From Nitzschia sp. pyKryTriq1 (taxonomy: Eukaryota; Bacillariophyta; Bacillariophyceae; Bacillariales; Bacillariaceae): a stretch of 64,000 nt of DNA. The position numbers and the translations under genes are program-made. This document shows positions 45,454-57,169 of the stretch, in pieces (within the stretch, counting starts at the first letter, position 1; every line of letters begins with the position of its first letter). The stretch is taken from the NCBI GenBank assembly GCA_956465555.1, contig OY101118.1, positions 1,116,001 through 1,180,000 of the forward strand, given 5' to 3'. A model generated the notes under the pieces. That model worked only from the letters and a program-made list of their open reading frames with translations, was not told the origin of the DNA and searched no databases.

Positions 45454-46620
45454 ATGGCATCTACCGACGATGATTCTTCACTCAGGAATGGTCCCATGCA
45501 GAATCTCCCACTTTCTGTTTCCATCATGGTTCTTAGCGGTGCCCTTCGCGTGTCAGCCACCATGGCACTGGCTTATCCCGACCACCGAGCACGGAGAAAC
45601 GGGGAATCGCTGCAAGCCAGTCGAAAGACATTTTTGATTGCAGTCCACATACTTTTACTGACAGGGGCGGCTGGACTTGGGATCCTCGGCACTATTTATG
45701 GCCCGGTTGCGATTGCTGTGCCTGTGCAAACCGGCTCTCAACTCATTTTGAATATTCTTGCCATGGAGTCAGTCCTCGAAATGCGATCTTTTAACAAAAT
45801 ACAACGAACGGGTACCTATATTGTGACCCTCTCTATCCTGCTGCTGATGGACGTTGGGCCGGGGCCTCAAGATGCACAAAATATAACACGACTGTTATCC
45901 TCGCCAACCGCAGTTGTGTGGATATTGCTGGTGAGTTTGGGGCTGGTGCTAGCGTCAATCAAGACAATTCAGTTTTTTCGAAAACCAAGGGACCGTCGCA
46001 CTGATGAAGACCAGCATTCTGATTCGACGGTCGAAGATAGGGATGATAATGACACGTACATGAGGTTCCTAACACTGGTGGCGGGTGTCACACTTAGTAA
46101 CGTAGCCATGGCTACTGCAGGAAAATGCCTGGGGTTCTTGAGCGGAGGTGAATTTATGGCGGCAGCGATGTATTATCTATTATCGGCTCTCCTCGGCCTC
46201 TTGTTCAGCATCACTTCATCAACTTCCTGCGATCAGGGTCTATTTACTCCCGCGTGTGCCGCTGCCCTCATTTTTGTCAATCTATTCACGGGGATCATCA
46301 TCTGGGAAGACTGGAAAGTAGTGCATGCATGGGTTGGCTATATTTGCGCTCTTCTCCTCATGTGCTGCGGTGTTTATCTTTTGGCAGAAATTGACTTGCT
46401 CAAGACATATTTTGACGAATCTCCAATGCATCAAACAAACGATGTCCCATCCCATTATCCTACTGTCACGCCTCTACTGCAAGGGAGCACCGGCGACGAT
46501 CTAAGGAGCCCACCCTCGTCTCAATCTGAGGGATGCAACAATGCGTACCGCCTCCTGGAACATGATGAGATGTCCAACGTCTCAACATCTCGATCCTCGA
46601 CGGGGTCGGAAGAAGTTTAA
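45454..46620 (+). CDS. Nine-helix NIPA/DMT-like membrane transporter
   Basis: 388 residues from the ATG at 45454 (MASTDDDSSLRNG); the frame stays open further upstream, and an ATG at 45319 is an alternative. Hydrophobic segments alternate about nine times, e.g. VSIMVLSGALRVSATMALAY, LGILGTIYGPVAIAVPVQTG, VVWILLVSLGLVLASI and ACAAALIFVNLFTGIIIW. The pattern and the WEDW after the eighth span resemble NIPA magnesium transporters of the drug/metabolite transporter superfamily. The C-terminal tail is Ser-rich and cytosolic. Substrate is not evident. It ends 10 bp from the aminotransferase stop codon. Confidence 0.55.
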   Translation: MASTDDDSSLRNGPMQNLPLSVSIMVLSGALRVSATMALAYPDHRARRNGESLQASRKTFLIAVHILLLTGAAGLGILGTIYGPVAIAVPVQTGSQLILNILAMESVLEMRSFNKIQRTGTYIVTLSILLLMDVGPGPQDAQNITRLLSSPTAVVWILLVSLGLVLASIKTIQFFRKPRDRRTDEDQHSDSTVEDRDDNDTYMRFLTLVAGVTLSNVAMATAGKCLGFLSGGEFMAAAMYYLLSALLGLLFSITSSTSCDQGLFTPACAAALIFVNLFTGIIIWEDWKVVHAWVGYICALLLMCCGVYLLAEIDLLKTYFDESPMHQTNDVPSHYPTVTPLLQGSTGDDLRSPPSSQSEGCNNAYRLLEHDEMSNVSTSRSSTGSEEV

Positions 46621-46630
46621 TAGCGCCAGG

Positions 46631-48103
46631 TCACTCCGGCAGATACGCTTTCAAATATTCGCGATAACATTGAACCACCAACGAGGCGCCTTTTTCAAGG
46701 TCCTCCAGATCTAGGTCGGCAAAACAAAAGCGTGCCCACCTTCGACAGTCACTGAAGGTGTGGTGGTCTGGATCAGCACTCTCATCGTGACTACCAACAT
46801 CACACCTTTCACCTGGTAGAAAACGCACACCTCTTTCGGAACAAAATGACAAGAAGCTCCCGGTGTCGTCAATACCATCAAAGGAAACCCAGACAAAGTA
46901 ACCACCCAGAGGTTGTGTATCGAAATGAATACCTTTGTCGGTGGAAAAAATTTTGCAAAGCCGTTCACTTCGTTCCTGAAAGGCGGAGTTGAGATTCGAC
47001 AGCACTCTATCCCCGATCCCTTCGCTCAAAGAAGTATACATGAGCTCACCAACCAGTGGTGTGCATCCTCCCTGACTTTGAATGTATCCCAGGTTCCCCA
47101 ACGATTCAATAACCCATTTCGGACCTTCTACCCATCCACATCTTACTCCAGGTGCAAAAATCTTTGTGAAGGATGATACTGTCACACAGCAGCCTGGATG
47201 GGCGCTTGTAGAAGAAGAACAATCTTCTCGTCCCTGCTCGACGAGATGACTATCAATCAATGCCATACGGGCTGGCCGAGGTCCATCGCGGTCGATATCC
47301 CTCCAGTCAAGTAAATGATACACTTCATCCGAGACGACCAAGATTCCGTAATTGTGAGCGAGTTTGGCGAGGCGCCACCTGTCTGCAATCGGCAAGACAC
47401 GGGCGGTAGGATTCTGGTGGGTAGGAATGATATAAATCATCCGAGGTGGATGCAATGCTCCGTTCTCTAGGGAAAGCTCTAGCTGATCTAAATCGACTCC
47501 TCCGCCAGGGGTACCTTTTTTCATAGGTAGACTTTGGACTTTTAAGCCATGTGACTGGAATACGCCGGCCGCGAGAAAATAGGTTGGCTTTTCCATCAAA
47601 ACGACATCCCCTGGGGTTGTCTGCGCGCTGCACAACATGTCGAGCCCATGCGAGACACCCGTGGTCGCGAATAAATGAGTGTTTCTCGACGTTTGTCCAC
47701 TAGCGCTGCTAATCGAGCCACCAATATCGTCGTCTTTGGTATGGCGATCCATAAAAGCTCCAAGTTCCGCGAGGAATCGAGGATCCCCCGGATCGGATTT
47801 GGGATAGTTTAAAGAGTCTTTGAGTCTCTCCTCATTCGACTGAAGTAAAACTTTGGCAAAAATTTCTTGCATTTCCTGTATTGGAAGCAGCTTCCTATTG
47901 GGATGCCCCCTTGCAAAATTGATCATCGTAGTGTTATTGGTCGACTTGGTGCCGTTCTTTTGTTGGAGATTGAAAGGCACGGTTGATAGGGGGCGGAAAG
48001 TCAAAGATGCTGATGCTGCTGCTGATAATGATGATACACCGAGACCCAATGTCAAATGTTTGATAGGAGTAGATAGTATCGAAGCTGTCCAGGCCGTCAA
48101 CAT
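46631..48103 (-). CDS. Class I aminotransferase, 2-aminoadipate-type
   Basis: Single exon, 490 residues. PLP enzyme of the LysN/aromatic-type class I group: SLNYPKSDPGDPRFL, THLFATTGVSHGLDMLCSA, VVLMEKPTYFLAAGVFQSHG, IIPTHQNPTARVLPIADRWR, VVSDEVYHLLDW. The Schiff-base lysine is in VSSFTKIFAPGVRCGWVEG. A hydrophobic, Arg-poor N-terminus rich in Thr/Ser may be a mitochondrial or plastid presequence. Related enzymes act on 2-aminoadipate, aromatic amino acids or kynurenine, so substrate is open. Confidence 0.85.
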   Translation of the reverse strand: MLTAWTASILSTPIKHLTLGLGVSSLSAAASASLTFRPLSTVPFNLQQKNGTKSTNNTTMINFARGHPNRKLLPIQEMQEIFAKVLLQSNEERLKDSLNYPKSDPGDPRFLAELGAFMDRHTKDDDIGGSISSASGQTSRNTHLFATTGVSHGLDMLCSAQTTPGDVVLMEKPTYFLAAGVFQSHGLKVQSLPMKKGTPGGGVDLDQLELSLENGALHPPRMIYIIPTHQNPTARVLPIADRWRLAKLAHNYGILVVSDEVYHLLDWRDIDRDGPRPARMALIDSHLVEQGREDCSSSTSAHPGCCVTVSSFTKIFAPGVRCGWVEGPKWVIESLGNLGYIQSQGGCTPLVGELMYTSLSEGIGDRVLSNLNSAFQERSERLCKIFSTDKGIHFDTQPLGGYFVWVSFDGIDDTGSFLSFCSERGVRFLPGERCDVGSHDESADPDHHTFSDCRRWARFCFADLDLEDLEKGASLVVQCYREYLKAYLPE

Positions 48104-48761
48104 TAAGAGGATTTACTCCCTTTCTCAGAACTACTGGTATGATCAGCTGCAGAAGTGGTTGATGGCAAGATGATCTTGTTGACTCTAGCTCTAGTAGACC
48201 CAATCATCAACGACAACAACAGAAGACCGAAATACTATGCAGACTGCTGGAAAGAGGAGGCAGGGGGCAGGCAGGGGCGGATGGAGGATCCATCGTCCAT
48301 CCATCGGCAAGCAAGATTTGAAGATCCGATCCATCAGATGGTGCGGGGGGGGGGGCGGGAAGCGGGAACCAGGATATTGCGTCTGTACGTGATCCGTTCA
48401 GTATCTTACAGCCAGTACCGGTACGCTTCGCATCGCATCCAAAACAACATCATGACGTCATTGCGTCATCGGATAGGCAAGAAAATGCTGGTCGAAACAA
48501 CACGCCAATCAAAAAGACGAGCGACGACATCATCGATGATTGTTGATGTTGGGCATCATCATCAAGCTTCCAGCCACAGTACCATAGTATCTGACACAAA
48601 AACAAACTACCGGTACTCGTATGCAGATCTCGGACGACTTCATCATTCCTGAAAAAAGTTTTTCACCAACGACGAGACGTTTCATCAACGCAGAATAAAG
48701 GAGTCAGTCGCCTCCAGGCTCCCAGCTTGAGTTTTGCCTCATCCTTTGTTCGTTCCAGATA
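48104..48761. other. Divergent intergenic region
   Basis: Upstream of the aminotransferase (minus) and phosphoglycerate mutase (plus). A G-rich tract near 48344-48358 and ATCATCATCA runs near 48550-48565. A 165-codon frame here has no domain and is not called. Confidence 0.55.
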
Positions 48762-50686
48762 ATGGCGGCAAAAGGAATGTCGTCAAACAGTAGGTGGTGT
48801 CAGCCTCATTATTTCTTACGAGGCGTCAGATGCGTTCTCATCGTGCGAGAGAATCACTCCGTTGCATCGATGGACCGTTTCAATGTCCGTTCCATAAGAC
48901 ATCCGTATGCACGTGGAACCTCTACAGGATCCTCCAATGGCTCGGGCCCGGTATCGCTGAAACGACCTCGATCCTCTCCTACAGAACCTTTTGGATACCG
49001 TCAACGGCAAACGCGACATCTTTCCTCGTTTGACGACCAATATAAGTATGTAGCCCCAGAAGATAGATCGCAACAGGGGAAAGCAAAAGGTACAACACCA
49101 TCGAGAAGTATCGCTGATCAGAGTGGAAAGGATGGGGGCCCCACGGACTCCTTCATCAGCCATATTACCAGCGGCGGCACACCCTGCGATCCAGCGCCGG
49201 CTCCATTTCAACTGGCCGATTTTGGAGAGGAGTCATTGTACACTTTGGTTCTTCTGCGACACGGCGAGTCCGAGTGGAACAAATTAAATCAATATACTGG
49301 GTGGGTGGATGTGAACTTGACAGCCGAGGGGAAGAAGGAAGCCCGAGATGCGGGGAGACTACTGTACGAGAATGGAATTGAGATCGACCACGCCTTTACG
49401 TCCGTTCTGAAACGCGCCTCCTTCTCGTGCAACATGGCATTAAATACAGCACGACAGCACTGGGTACCCGTCACAAAAACGTGGCGTCTAAACGAACGAC
49501 ATTACGGAGCATTGCAAGGATACAACAAAGATACCGCCTTTCGTGAGTTGGGTCTGGACCAGGAATTAGTGATGCAAATGAGAAGAAGTTATGATGTACG
49601 GCCTCCAATTATGCAAGATGACCATCCATACTGGCATGGCAATGATAGAAGGTGCGATGTTCTAGGCCGTTGTTTGGAAATTGAGGCGATTGGTCCCCTG
49701 TTTTTAGCTTACCTCGTCTTTCTTGTTCTTTTTTTTGCGAACAAAGATATCGCAAACTATCGCCAGAGCAGCTGGAGGCAAGCCGGGCCGAATCACTCAA
49801 GGATACTGCGGACCGAATCATGCCATTCTACAACTCGGTAATCGCTCCTTCTCTTCGGTCTGGAAATCGGTGTTTGGTGGTATCGCATGCAAATACGATT
49901 CGGACCTTGATCAAGCAGATCGACAACATCAGCGACGAAGATATCAAGGGGATGTCGATTCCCACTGGAATTCCATTATTATACCGCTTGGATAAAGACT
50001 TGAGACCTGTCGATCCCATTAGAGAGTTGGAATTCCGATACTTGGTAGAGCCCAAAGGGTAAGTCATCACAGATGTGCTCGCTTTCGTTGCATCAAGACA
50101 CTTGTCTGACATTTTATTGTTCTTGATTCTCCAATCCTCGATTGATAGATACACCTGGGGCACTGATCTGAAGCATGGATTTCATGGGGTATACCTAGGT
50201 GATTTGAAGCGGCTACAGGATATTCAAATGAAGCGTGATACAACCAACCGAAACTGGCAGCGTGTGATTCTATACAACATTGCGAAAAGTCTCCACGAGG
50301 AGACACCCACCAATGGCGACGAAGTTGACACCAGTGCCCTCGGTGGAGACTCTGTCTTGCCAAAGGATCTTGATCGCCGATTTGTATACGAAACTCGACA
50401 ACTTTGGTGGAAACTTCATGAGAAAATGCAACAACCGGAATATGGCAATATGCTTTTGTTGGTCCGAATGAAAGATGAGCTGGAAGAACGATGCTTCGTG
50501 AACAAACAAAGACATATTACATTCGGCACCTACGAAAAGATTGTCAACAAGTTGCACGTCGATGCAGAGGACCATGTTGTAGAACCTTTTGTGGAAATTG
50601 CCGAACGACAGGACAGGGAAGAGCGGCAACGTCTATACTACGAGAGTGTGGCACAAGATATGGAAGAGGAATACGCCAGCAAGTGA
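48762..50686 (+). CDS. Phosphoglycerate mutase with long C-terminal extension
   Basis: Exons 48762..49651, 49747..50058 and 50149..50686, about 579 residues. A ~165-residue leader rich in Ser/Arg precedes the cofactor-dependent mutase core. The core shows LVLLRHGESEWNKLNQYTGW (catalytic His), FTSVLKRA, WRLNERHYGALQGYNK and RYRKLSPEQLEASRAESL across the first splice. SHANTIRTL is the second His block (usual AHGNSLR). After the normal end (IPTGIPLLYRLD) it continues for about 200 residues: YTWGTDLKHGFHGVYLGDLK, then a charged helical region with no known domain. Glycolysis step 3-PG to 2-PG; location depends on the leader, which shows no clear signal peptide. Confidence 0.87.
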
Positions 50687-51928
50687 GAAACCGGTGGACA
50701 TAGATACCACCTTTCCTGATAAAACCTTGTAGACTAAATCCATGTGCATTCCTTTGTGATGAACAAAGGCAGGCTTTGGACCTCTACTAGCTACTAGAAG
50801 CAACCACAGGCCAAACATCACGCCGCAATGTCAAGAATAGCTAGTATTCAAATTCTGGCATTATTTGCTACGTCAGAGCTGTCGCTGAAAAGCAAGGCTG
50901 CTTGCTCTGGTCATGTTCACCTCAGTTCAACAAACCACCACGGCACTTGCAGGCTTCTGTATGAACAGTCGTCGCGTAGCCTCCTACGCTACCTTCGCCA
51001 GAGTCTCTACATGGAGACTCTGTAGTAGAGAGGGGCGTACGTGTGGCATTATCGGTACGACGTAGAGAGAGGGGACGCTCTCCCACGTTACTATAACTAC
51101 ACCTTTCTACTCCTCTCTTGATAGTGTCTAGAGCTAAAGAACTGTAGTACTAGTAGTAAAAATACCAGTGTAGGCGTACTGGCCAAAGATTTGGTGGCAC
51201 CTTCTGAACTCAGACGACTTTTTCTTGCCTTTGCGTATTTGGTGACAATAGGACGTGCCACTTGATACAGGTACCGGTAGGGTATAAATGAGTAGGCACC
51301 CTCTACTACTAGTAGTAGAAATAATGTCTTCTCCACAAGTACTGTAGCAAGTATGACACGTCTAAGAAATAGACAGCCGACCACAGTGTGCACCTGACCG
51401 GTTCGTGTGGGCGGGGATCTACAGTACGACGTACCAACGATACTGTACACATTGCTACAGTAGCTTGTACCACGCACGCCCGCTGTGCTTTGAAGCCCTT
51501 TCCCGACCGATGATTTGTCAGTCGTTCGACACGACTGACCAGTTGCGTTTTCGGCGGGCGACGGACAACATCGTCGAAAGCGTTCCATATTTTGGGTCAT
51601 TCGAGTCATCATTATTTCGAACCGTTAAGATGATTTTTCATTGATGACGCAACACAAAGCTTTATCGGTACTTTTCTACGTAGAATTGAATACTGGTTCC
51701 TACGCAACAGCCAATGAAAAGTAAAATGCCGTGCGTTTCCCGCAAGCCGCGCTGGCTCTCCGTCATTTTGCGCTGGCTGGCGAGATTTGCTCTTCTCTCG
51801 CCGCCTTTGCTCACCAACGCGAAAGGCAAGCCTCCGCCGCCGCTACAGCCACTTCCTTTCGTCAATCAACATTGGCGACTGTTTTTTCATCACTTTTATT
51901 GTATTGAAGGGAAGAAGAAATCTGCAAG
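50687..51928. other. Intergenic region upstream of ARF1
   Basis: About 1.2 kb without a supported gene. Perfect hairpin cagagtctc-tacatg-gagactctg at 50999-51022, TACTAGTAGTAG runs near 51300-51320. A 171-codon minus-strand frame at 51097-51612 is low-complexity and not called. Confidence 0.55.
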
Positions 51929-52942
<1,014 letters not shown>

Positions 52943-53587
52943 TCTGTTTTTAGTATCAAGTGAACGTGGATTTATGTCTGGGACATACAGTATTCGATTA
53001 AAGCATTGTATTTTGGGACTTGTGGACGAGTATAGGCGTTTCGAGATTCTCGTCACAACCTTGCATTATCCGATATGAACACATATTATAGTAGAATACA
53101 GGACGACGATACTCGAAGGTAAAGCATGCTCTTGAGTCGATCACTCGAAGTAAATAGCATTCTTATTCTAAAATACCATTTTGCTCTATTGAATTTGGTA
53201 CCATATCCGTACGTGTACAGTACAGCCAAAAGTACCATTGGGTTCATCTTCTTTTTAAAAAAAGACGGTGTAGGGTCCTGCAGATCTTACACCCGTGTGT
53301 TTGGAGGTCTCTCTACTAGAGTGCGCGACGAGCTTCACATCGTGGCAGCGACAAATTGTTCGTCCCTTCCAACTTGTAAGGGTAGAAGACTGTGTGGGGG
53401 GTCTTATGGCTTCTCCGGTGAGCGAAGAATATCCATCCTTAGTTACATAGTAGCTCAAGGACCTGTCTACGAAGTAGAGTACTTACAACTACGTATGCGC
53501 ATACAATTAACAGAGCCCCCGGCCTCCACCGCACCCGGGCGAAGAATCAATCCAGCTGGTTGAGTGATAATACTGAAGATCTAAAGA
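52943..53587. other. Intergenic between ARF1 and EBP2
   Basis: 645 bp between the two convergent genes. A 145-codon plus-strand frame (53126-53563) lacks domains and is not called. Confidence 0.5.
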
Positions 53588-54975
53588 TTATTTACGAGCC
53601 CTTTTCGAGTCTCGGGATCTTTTCCCGGGCCGAGCAGCGCCGGAACCACTTTGGGTCTTCGCAGTCTTCTTCATGCCCATTCCAGAGAAGTTCCCTCTGG
53701 GATTAAAACCTGAAACATCACTCTTTGAAGCCCGATCGTTCTGTTTGAAGCGGCCTGTCTTACCACCAAAGCCATACTTTTTATTAGCATACTCTCGTTT
53801 CTTGTTTGGTCCCTTGTTGCCCCGCAAGAACATTTCGTCAGCATCGTCGCGTAGGGCACCACCGCGATTTTGGGCAGCTGCTTGTGCCCATTCTTCCACT
53901 TCCTGGAAGTGGTCTCGCTTTCTCTTTGACTTTTCGGCGAGCTTGTTGGCATGAGACTCTTTCGCTCGGAGCTTTTGTTCACGGTTAGACTTGCGCTGAG
54001 CCACGGCGTCCATTTTCTTTGTTTCGAAGATAAGCCTATCCTTCACCTTTGCCATGTGATCTGAAATCGATAAAGAAGAGAAAGAGGAAATGAGTTTCAC
54101 GCTGGATGTACATTACTGTCTAAGCTTCTTTTAAACGTACCGTCAGTCTTGATCATTTCCGCAAAGAAATCGTCCGGCCGCGAAAACGGAATATTCGCCT
54201 CCTTGCACCTGGTGCGTGCGTCATGAACAGCTTCTAGTGCAGAATTATAAAAGGCAACCTCTCGTTTGAGATCATCGTGGATATCCAAAGGATTGTTGTC
54301 TTCGTCAAGCTGTCCAAATGGCAAGGGTGTGGCTGGGATGACATGAAAGGTCTCTGCCCAAGGCAGATTCGCATGGGATGCTGCCAACTCAGCTGTAACA
54401 ACAGTGAGCGCCTTGGAATTATTGTGATTATTCTTCGTGAGACGCTGTGCCTTGTCATCTTCATCGTCACTTTCCTCTTCTTCATCCTCCTTGGAGGCAT
54501 CGTCGTCACTGCCATCCGCTTCAGCGGCCTCAGCTGATTCTGCCATTTTAACATTCTTCGGCTCCTCCTCTTCGCTTTCAGATTCCTGATCTTCATCATC
54601 ATCATCTTCCTCCTCCTCTTCACCAGATTGATTTTTCATTGCCTCATCGTTTGCATCTTTCTCTTCCTCGTCTTCCTCAGCTGCCTCCTCTTCATCGCCG
54701 CTGGAGCCCAAACTATCCTCTTCGAATTCTTCTTCGTCTCCATTAGCCTCCTCCTTGGCCTTTTTCAAAGCCCCGAGTACCTTATCGAATTTCCCGTCTT
54801 CAATTTCTTGACGAAGATTCTTAGCCTTGGTGGACCATTGACTTTCAGGAACTGCTTCATCGTCCGAGGAGTCTGACATTTCTTCCAAGGCTTTCATGGT
54901 GACACGTTCTTCCTCGGCCTTCTTGGAACCTGCCGTGTTTTGCTTTTTCCCGGTTTTACTTTTCTTCTTTGCCAT
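53588..54975 (-). CDS. EBP2: rRNA-processing protein EBP2
   Basis: Exons 54975..54141 and 54060..53588, about 435 residues; the ATG at 54975 begins MAKKKSKTGKK, better than the in-frame upstream start. A long acidic stretch (EEDEEEKDANDEA…) precedes the conserved domain: LPWAETFHV, DIHDDLKREVAFYNSALEAV, PFSRPDDFFAEMIKTDDHM (restored by splicing), VKDRLIFETKKMDAVAQ. A very basic C-terminus ends GKRSRDSKRARK. Nucleolar 60S ribosome biogenesis factor. Confidence 0.95.
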
Positions 54976-55526
54976 GATGAATAAAGTTACGTACGTTGAG
55001 GATACCAAACAGAATGCTATGGACTTGTGTGTAGTGGTGTTGATATCGAGATCGATATTAATACACACAGATATCTAGTTGTTGTACATGCAACGACATT
55101 GGTTGTTGTCGTAGAAAGAGCAACAACAGAACAAAAACTCGGATGCGTTTCGGATTGATTGGTTTTTGTGGATGCACAAAAGGCGCAACGGACAGGCGGA
55201 CGGATACTTTGGTCAAAGGAGTCGACAGTCGAATTACAGTATTCTTCGCGCGCTCCATCGCGTGAGTTCGTATTCTTCGCCAATCGTTGCATTCCCATCG
55301 AAGGCTATGGCGAAGCTCCACGACGAAATCTTATTCGCCGGCCAAGAACAAAAAGATCGGAGTTTCGTTTGGATTTTGATGCCAGCATCGGCACGCAACA
55401 ACGACCGACGAGTACTGCTGTCTCGTCGGTCCGCGATTTCCGATTGAATACTTTTTCGGTCTTCGCCGCACTTCCTTCAAGTAATCTCTTGAACTACCAC
55501 AAGGAAAACGTTCCCAAGCAAGCAAC
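54976..55526. other. Divergent promoter region EBP2/NAGK
   Basis: 551 bp between the two start codons with no supported gene; open frames in it are chance. Confidence 0.55.
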
Positions 55527-56534
55527 ATGAAATTCAATAACTTGATCGTCCCTCTTCTGGTTGGAGGAGCCGCCGCCTTCTCCCCCCTCGCGACCACCCA
55601 AAAAGCTCTGTCGACCCGGTCACAAATTTCGCCGTCGTCGTCACAACTCTATGAAATCTCAGCAGATTTCTCCGAGACGGCTTTGACCATTTCGGAGGCT
55701 GCCGCAAGCCTTCGAGGTCAAACCATTGTCGTAAAGTATGGTGGAAATGCCATGACTTCCGCCGAGCTTAAGGCAGGTTTTTGCCAAGACGTTGCCGCCC
55801 TTCAAAATTTGGGTATTCGCGTCGTCGTAGTCCATGGAGGAGGCCCTCAAATCAATGCCATGCTCGAGAAGGTAGGCGTCGAATCTAGATTCGAAGGTGG
55901 CATGCGCGTGAGCTCGAAAGAGGTCGTCGAGGTCGCCGAAATGGTCTTGTGCGGCAGCGTCAACAAGGAAATCTCGTCCATGATCTGCAGTGCTGGAGGC
56001 AAGGCCCTGGGCTTGTCTGGGCGCGATGACTCCCTCCTGCAATGCGTCAAGAAGATCAACAAGGACGGGTATGATCTAGGAAATGTAGGAGAGGTTGAGG
56101 TTGTGAATACTGAACTTCTTGAAAAGCTTCTAGACATTGGAATCTGCCCCGTCGTCAGTCCTATTGGAACAGGCATGGGCGATGAGAAAGACGTCGCATA
56201 CAACGTCAATGCTGATGTTGCCGCTGGCCGCATTGCTGGAGAACTCCGAGCAGCCCGTGCCTTGTTCTTGACCGATATTGCCGGTGTCTTGAACAAGAAC
56301 ATGGAACTTCTTCCCAGCCTTAGCTGCGATGAAGTCGATGGACTCATCGAAGATGAGACCATCACAGGAGGAATGATTCCCAAGGTTTCGTATGCGACGG
56401 GTGCCGTAAAATTAGGCGTTGGTGGTGCTTTTATCACCGATGGACGTGTCCCTCATGCCTTGTTGAAGGAAGTCCTGGCAGGAGGAGCCGCCGGTACAGG
56501 AAGTGGTGGTGGTGGTACTTTCGTTAGCCTGTAA
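55527..56534 (+). CDS. argB: Plastid N-acetylglutamate kinase
   Basis: Single exon, 335 residues. Signal peptide (MKFNNLIVPLLVGGAAA) directly followed by FSP, a clear diatom plastid signal. Kinase core: IVVKYGGNAMTS, VVVVHGGGPQINAMLEKVGV, RVSSKEVVEVAEMVL, VNKEISSMICSAGGKALGLS, YNVNADVAAGRIAGELRAA, LFLTDIAGVL, GGMIPKVSYATGAVKLGVGG. Second step of arginine synthesis; in plants regulated by arginine and PII. Ends in a Gly-rich tail. Confidence 0.96.
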   Translation: MKFNNLIVPLLVGGAAAFSPLATTQKALSTRSQISPSSSQLYEISADFSETALTISEAAASLRGQTIVVKYGGNAMTSAELKAGFCQDVAALQNLGIRVVVVHGGGPQINAMLEKVGVESRFEGGMRVSSKEVVEVAEMVLCGSVNKEISSMICSAGGKALGLSGRDDSLLQCVKKINKDGYDLGNVGEVEVVNTELLEKLLDIGICPVVSPIGTGMGDEKDVAYNVNADVAAGRIAGELRAARALFLTDIAGVLNKNMELLPSLSCDEVDGLIEDETITGGMIPKVSYATGAVKLGVGGAFITDGRVPHALLKEVLAGGAAGTGSGGGGTFVSL

Positions 56535-57169
56535 ATACGAAAAATCGGCGCGATCGACTTTTTCGAAATGAATGAAAGAATTTTTAAAAAGGGAACATTG
56601 TTGCCAACACAACATTCGACTGCAGCTGAAAAATGGAGCATAGGTGCTTCGACTGATAGCTCTAGAGTATTTGGAGAATGTAGTGGCCAGTGTCTATATC
56701 CTGCTTGAAGGAGCTCTCTCTCTCTCTCTGTTGAACTCTACTAGCTCTAGAATGAATAGATGATTGAAGACACAATCAGAGACCTACCTGTCTCAAGCTA
56801 CCGGTACAAGTACTCTACTGTACTGGTAGTCGAAGGTCGCACGAGTCGAGAACAACAGGACATGCATGTATGCATGCATCAGAAACGTGTCAAGACGCGA
56901 CGTAGACTTGTGTACGTACCAAGTGTACTAGGTCCGACGCATTTTTCGCGCGTTGTTGGAAGCAGGTACCAGGTACTGTATCCATACCGTGCTGTATTCA
57001 TACACCTACAAACTAACAATGACGATGACAAGATGCAATGCGAGAAGACGCCAACACGCGAGAAGACGCCAACACCCAGACCATCGCATTTTATTTTAAA
57101 AGAAGCCCGTTTCCTCATAACCTAGCCGCAGTACATAAAGAATAAAAAGAGCACTTCTCCTTGCAAAGC
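56535..57169. other. Intergenic upstream of SPO11
   Basis: 635 bp. Contains a TCTCTCTCTC tract near 56713-56730, GCATGTATGCATGCAT near 56862-56877, and a direct repeat of gagaagacgccaacac near 57041-57072. No supported gene. Confidence 0.6.

Noticed and set aside
50999-51022. Perfect 9-bp hairpin as a terminator or small RNA
   Set aside because: Rho-type terminators do not apply to nuclear genes and there is no T tract or gene end beside it.
51097-51612. 171-codon minus-strand frame
   Set aside because: Low-complexity and partly made of repeats; no family signature.
53126-53563. 145-codon plus-strand frame
   Set aside because: Lies between two convergent genes with no domain; likely chance.
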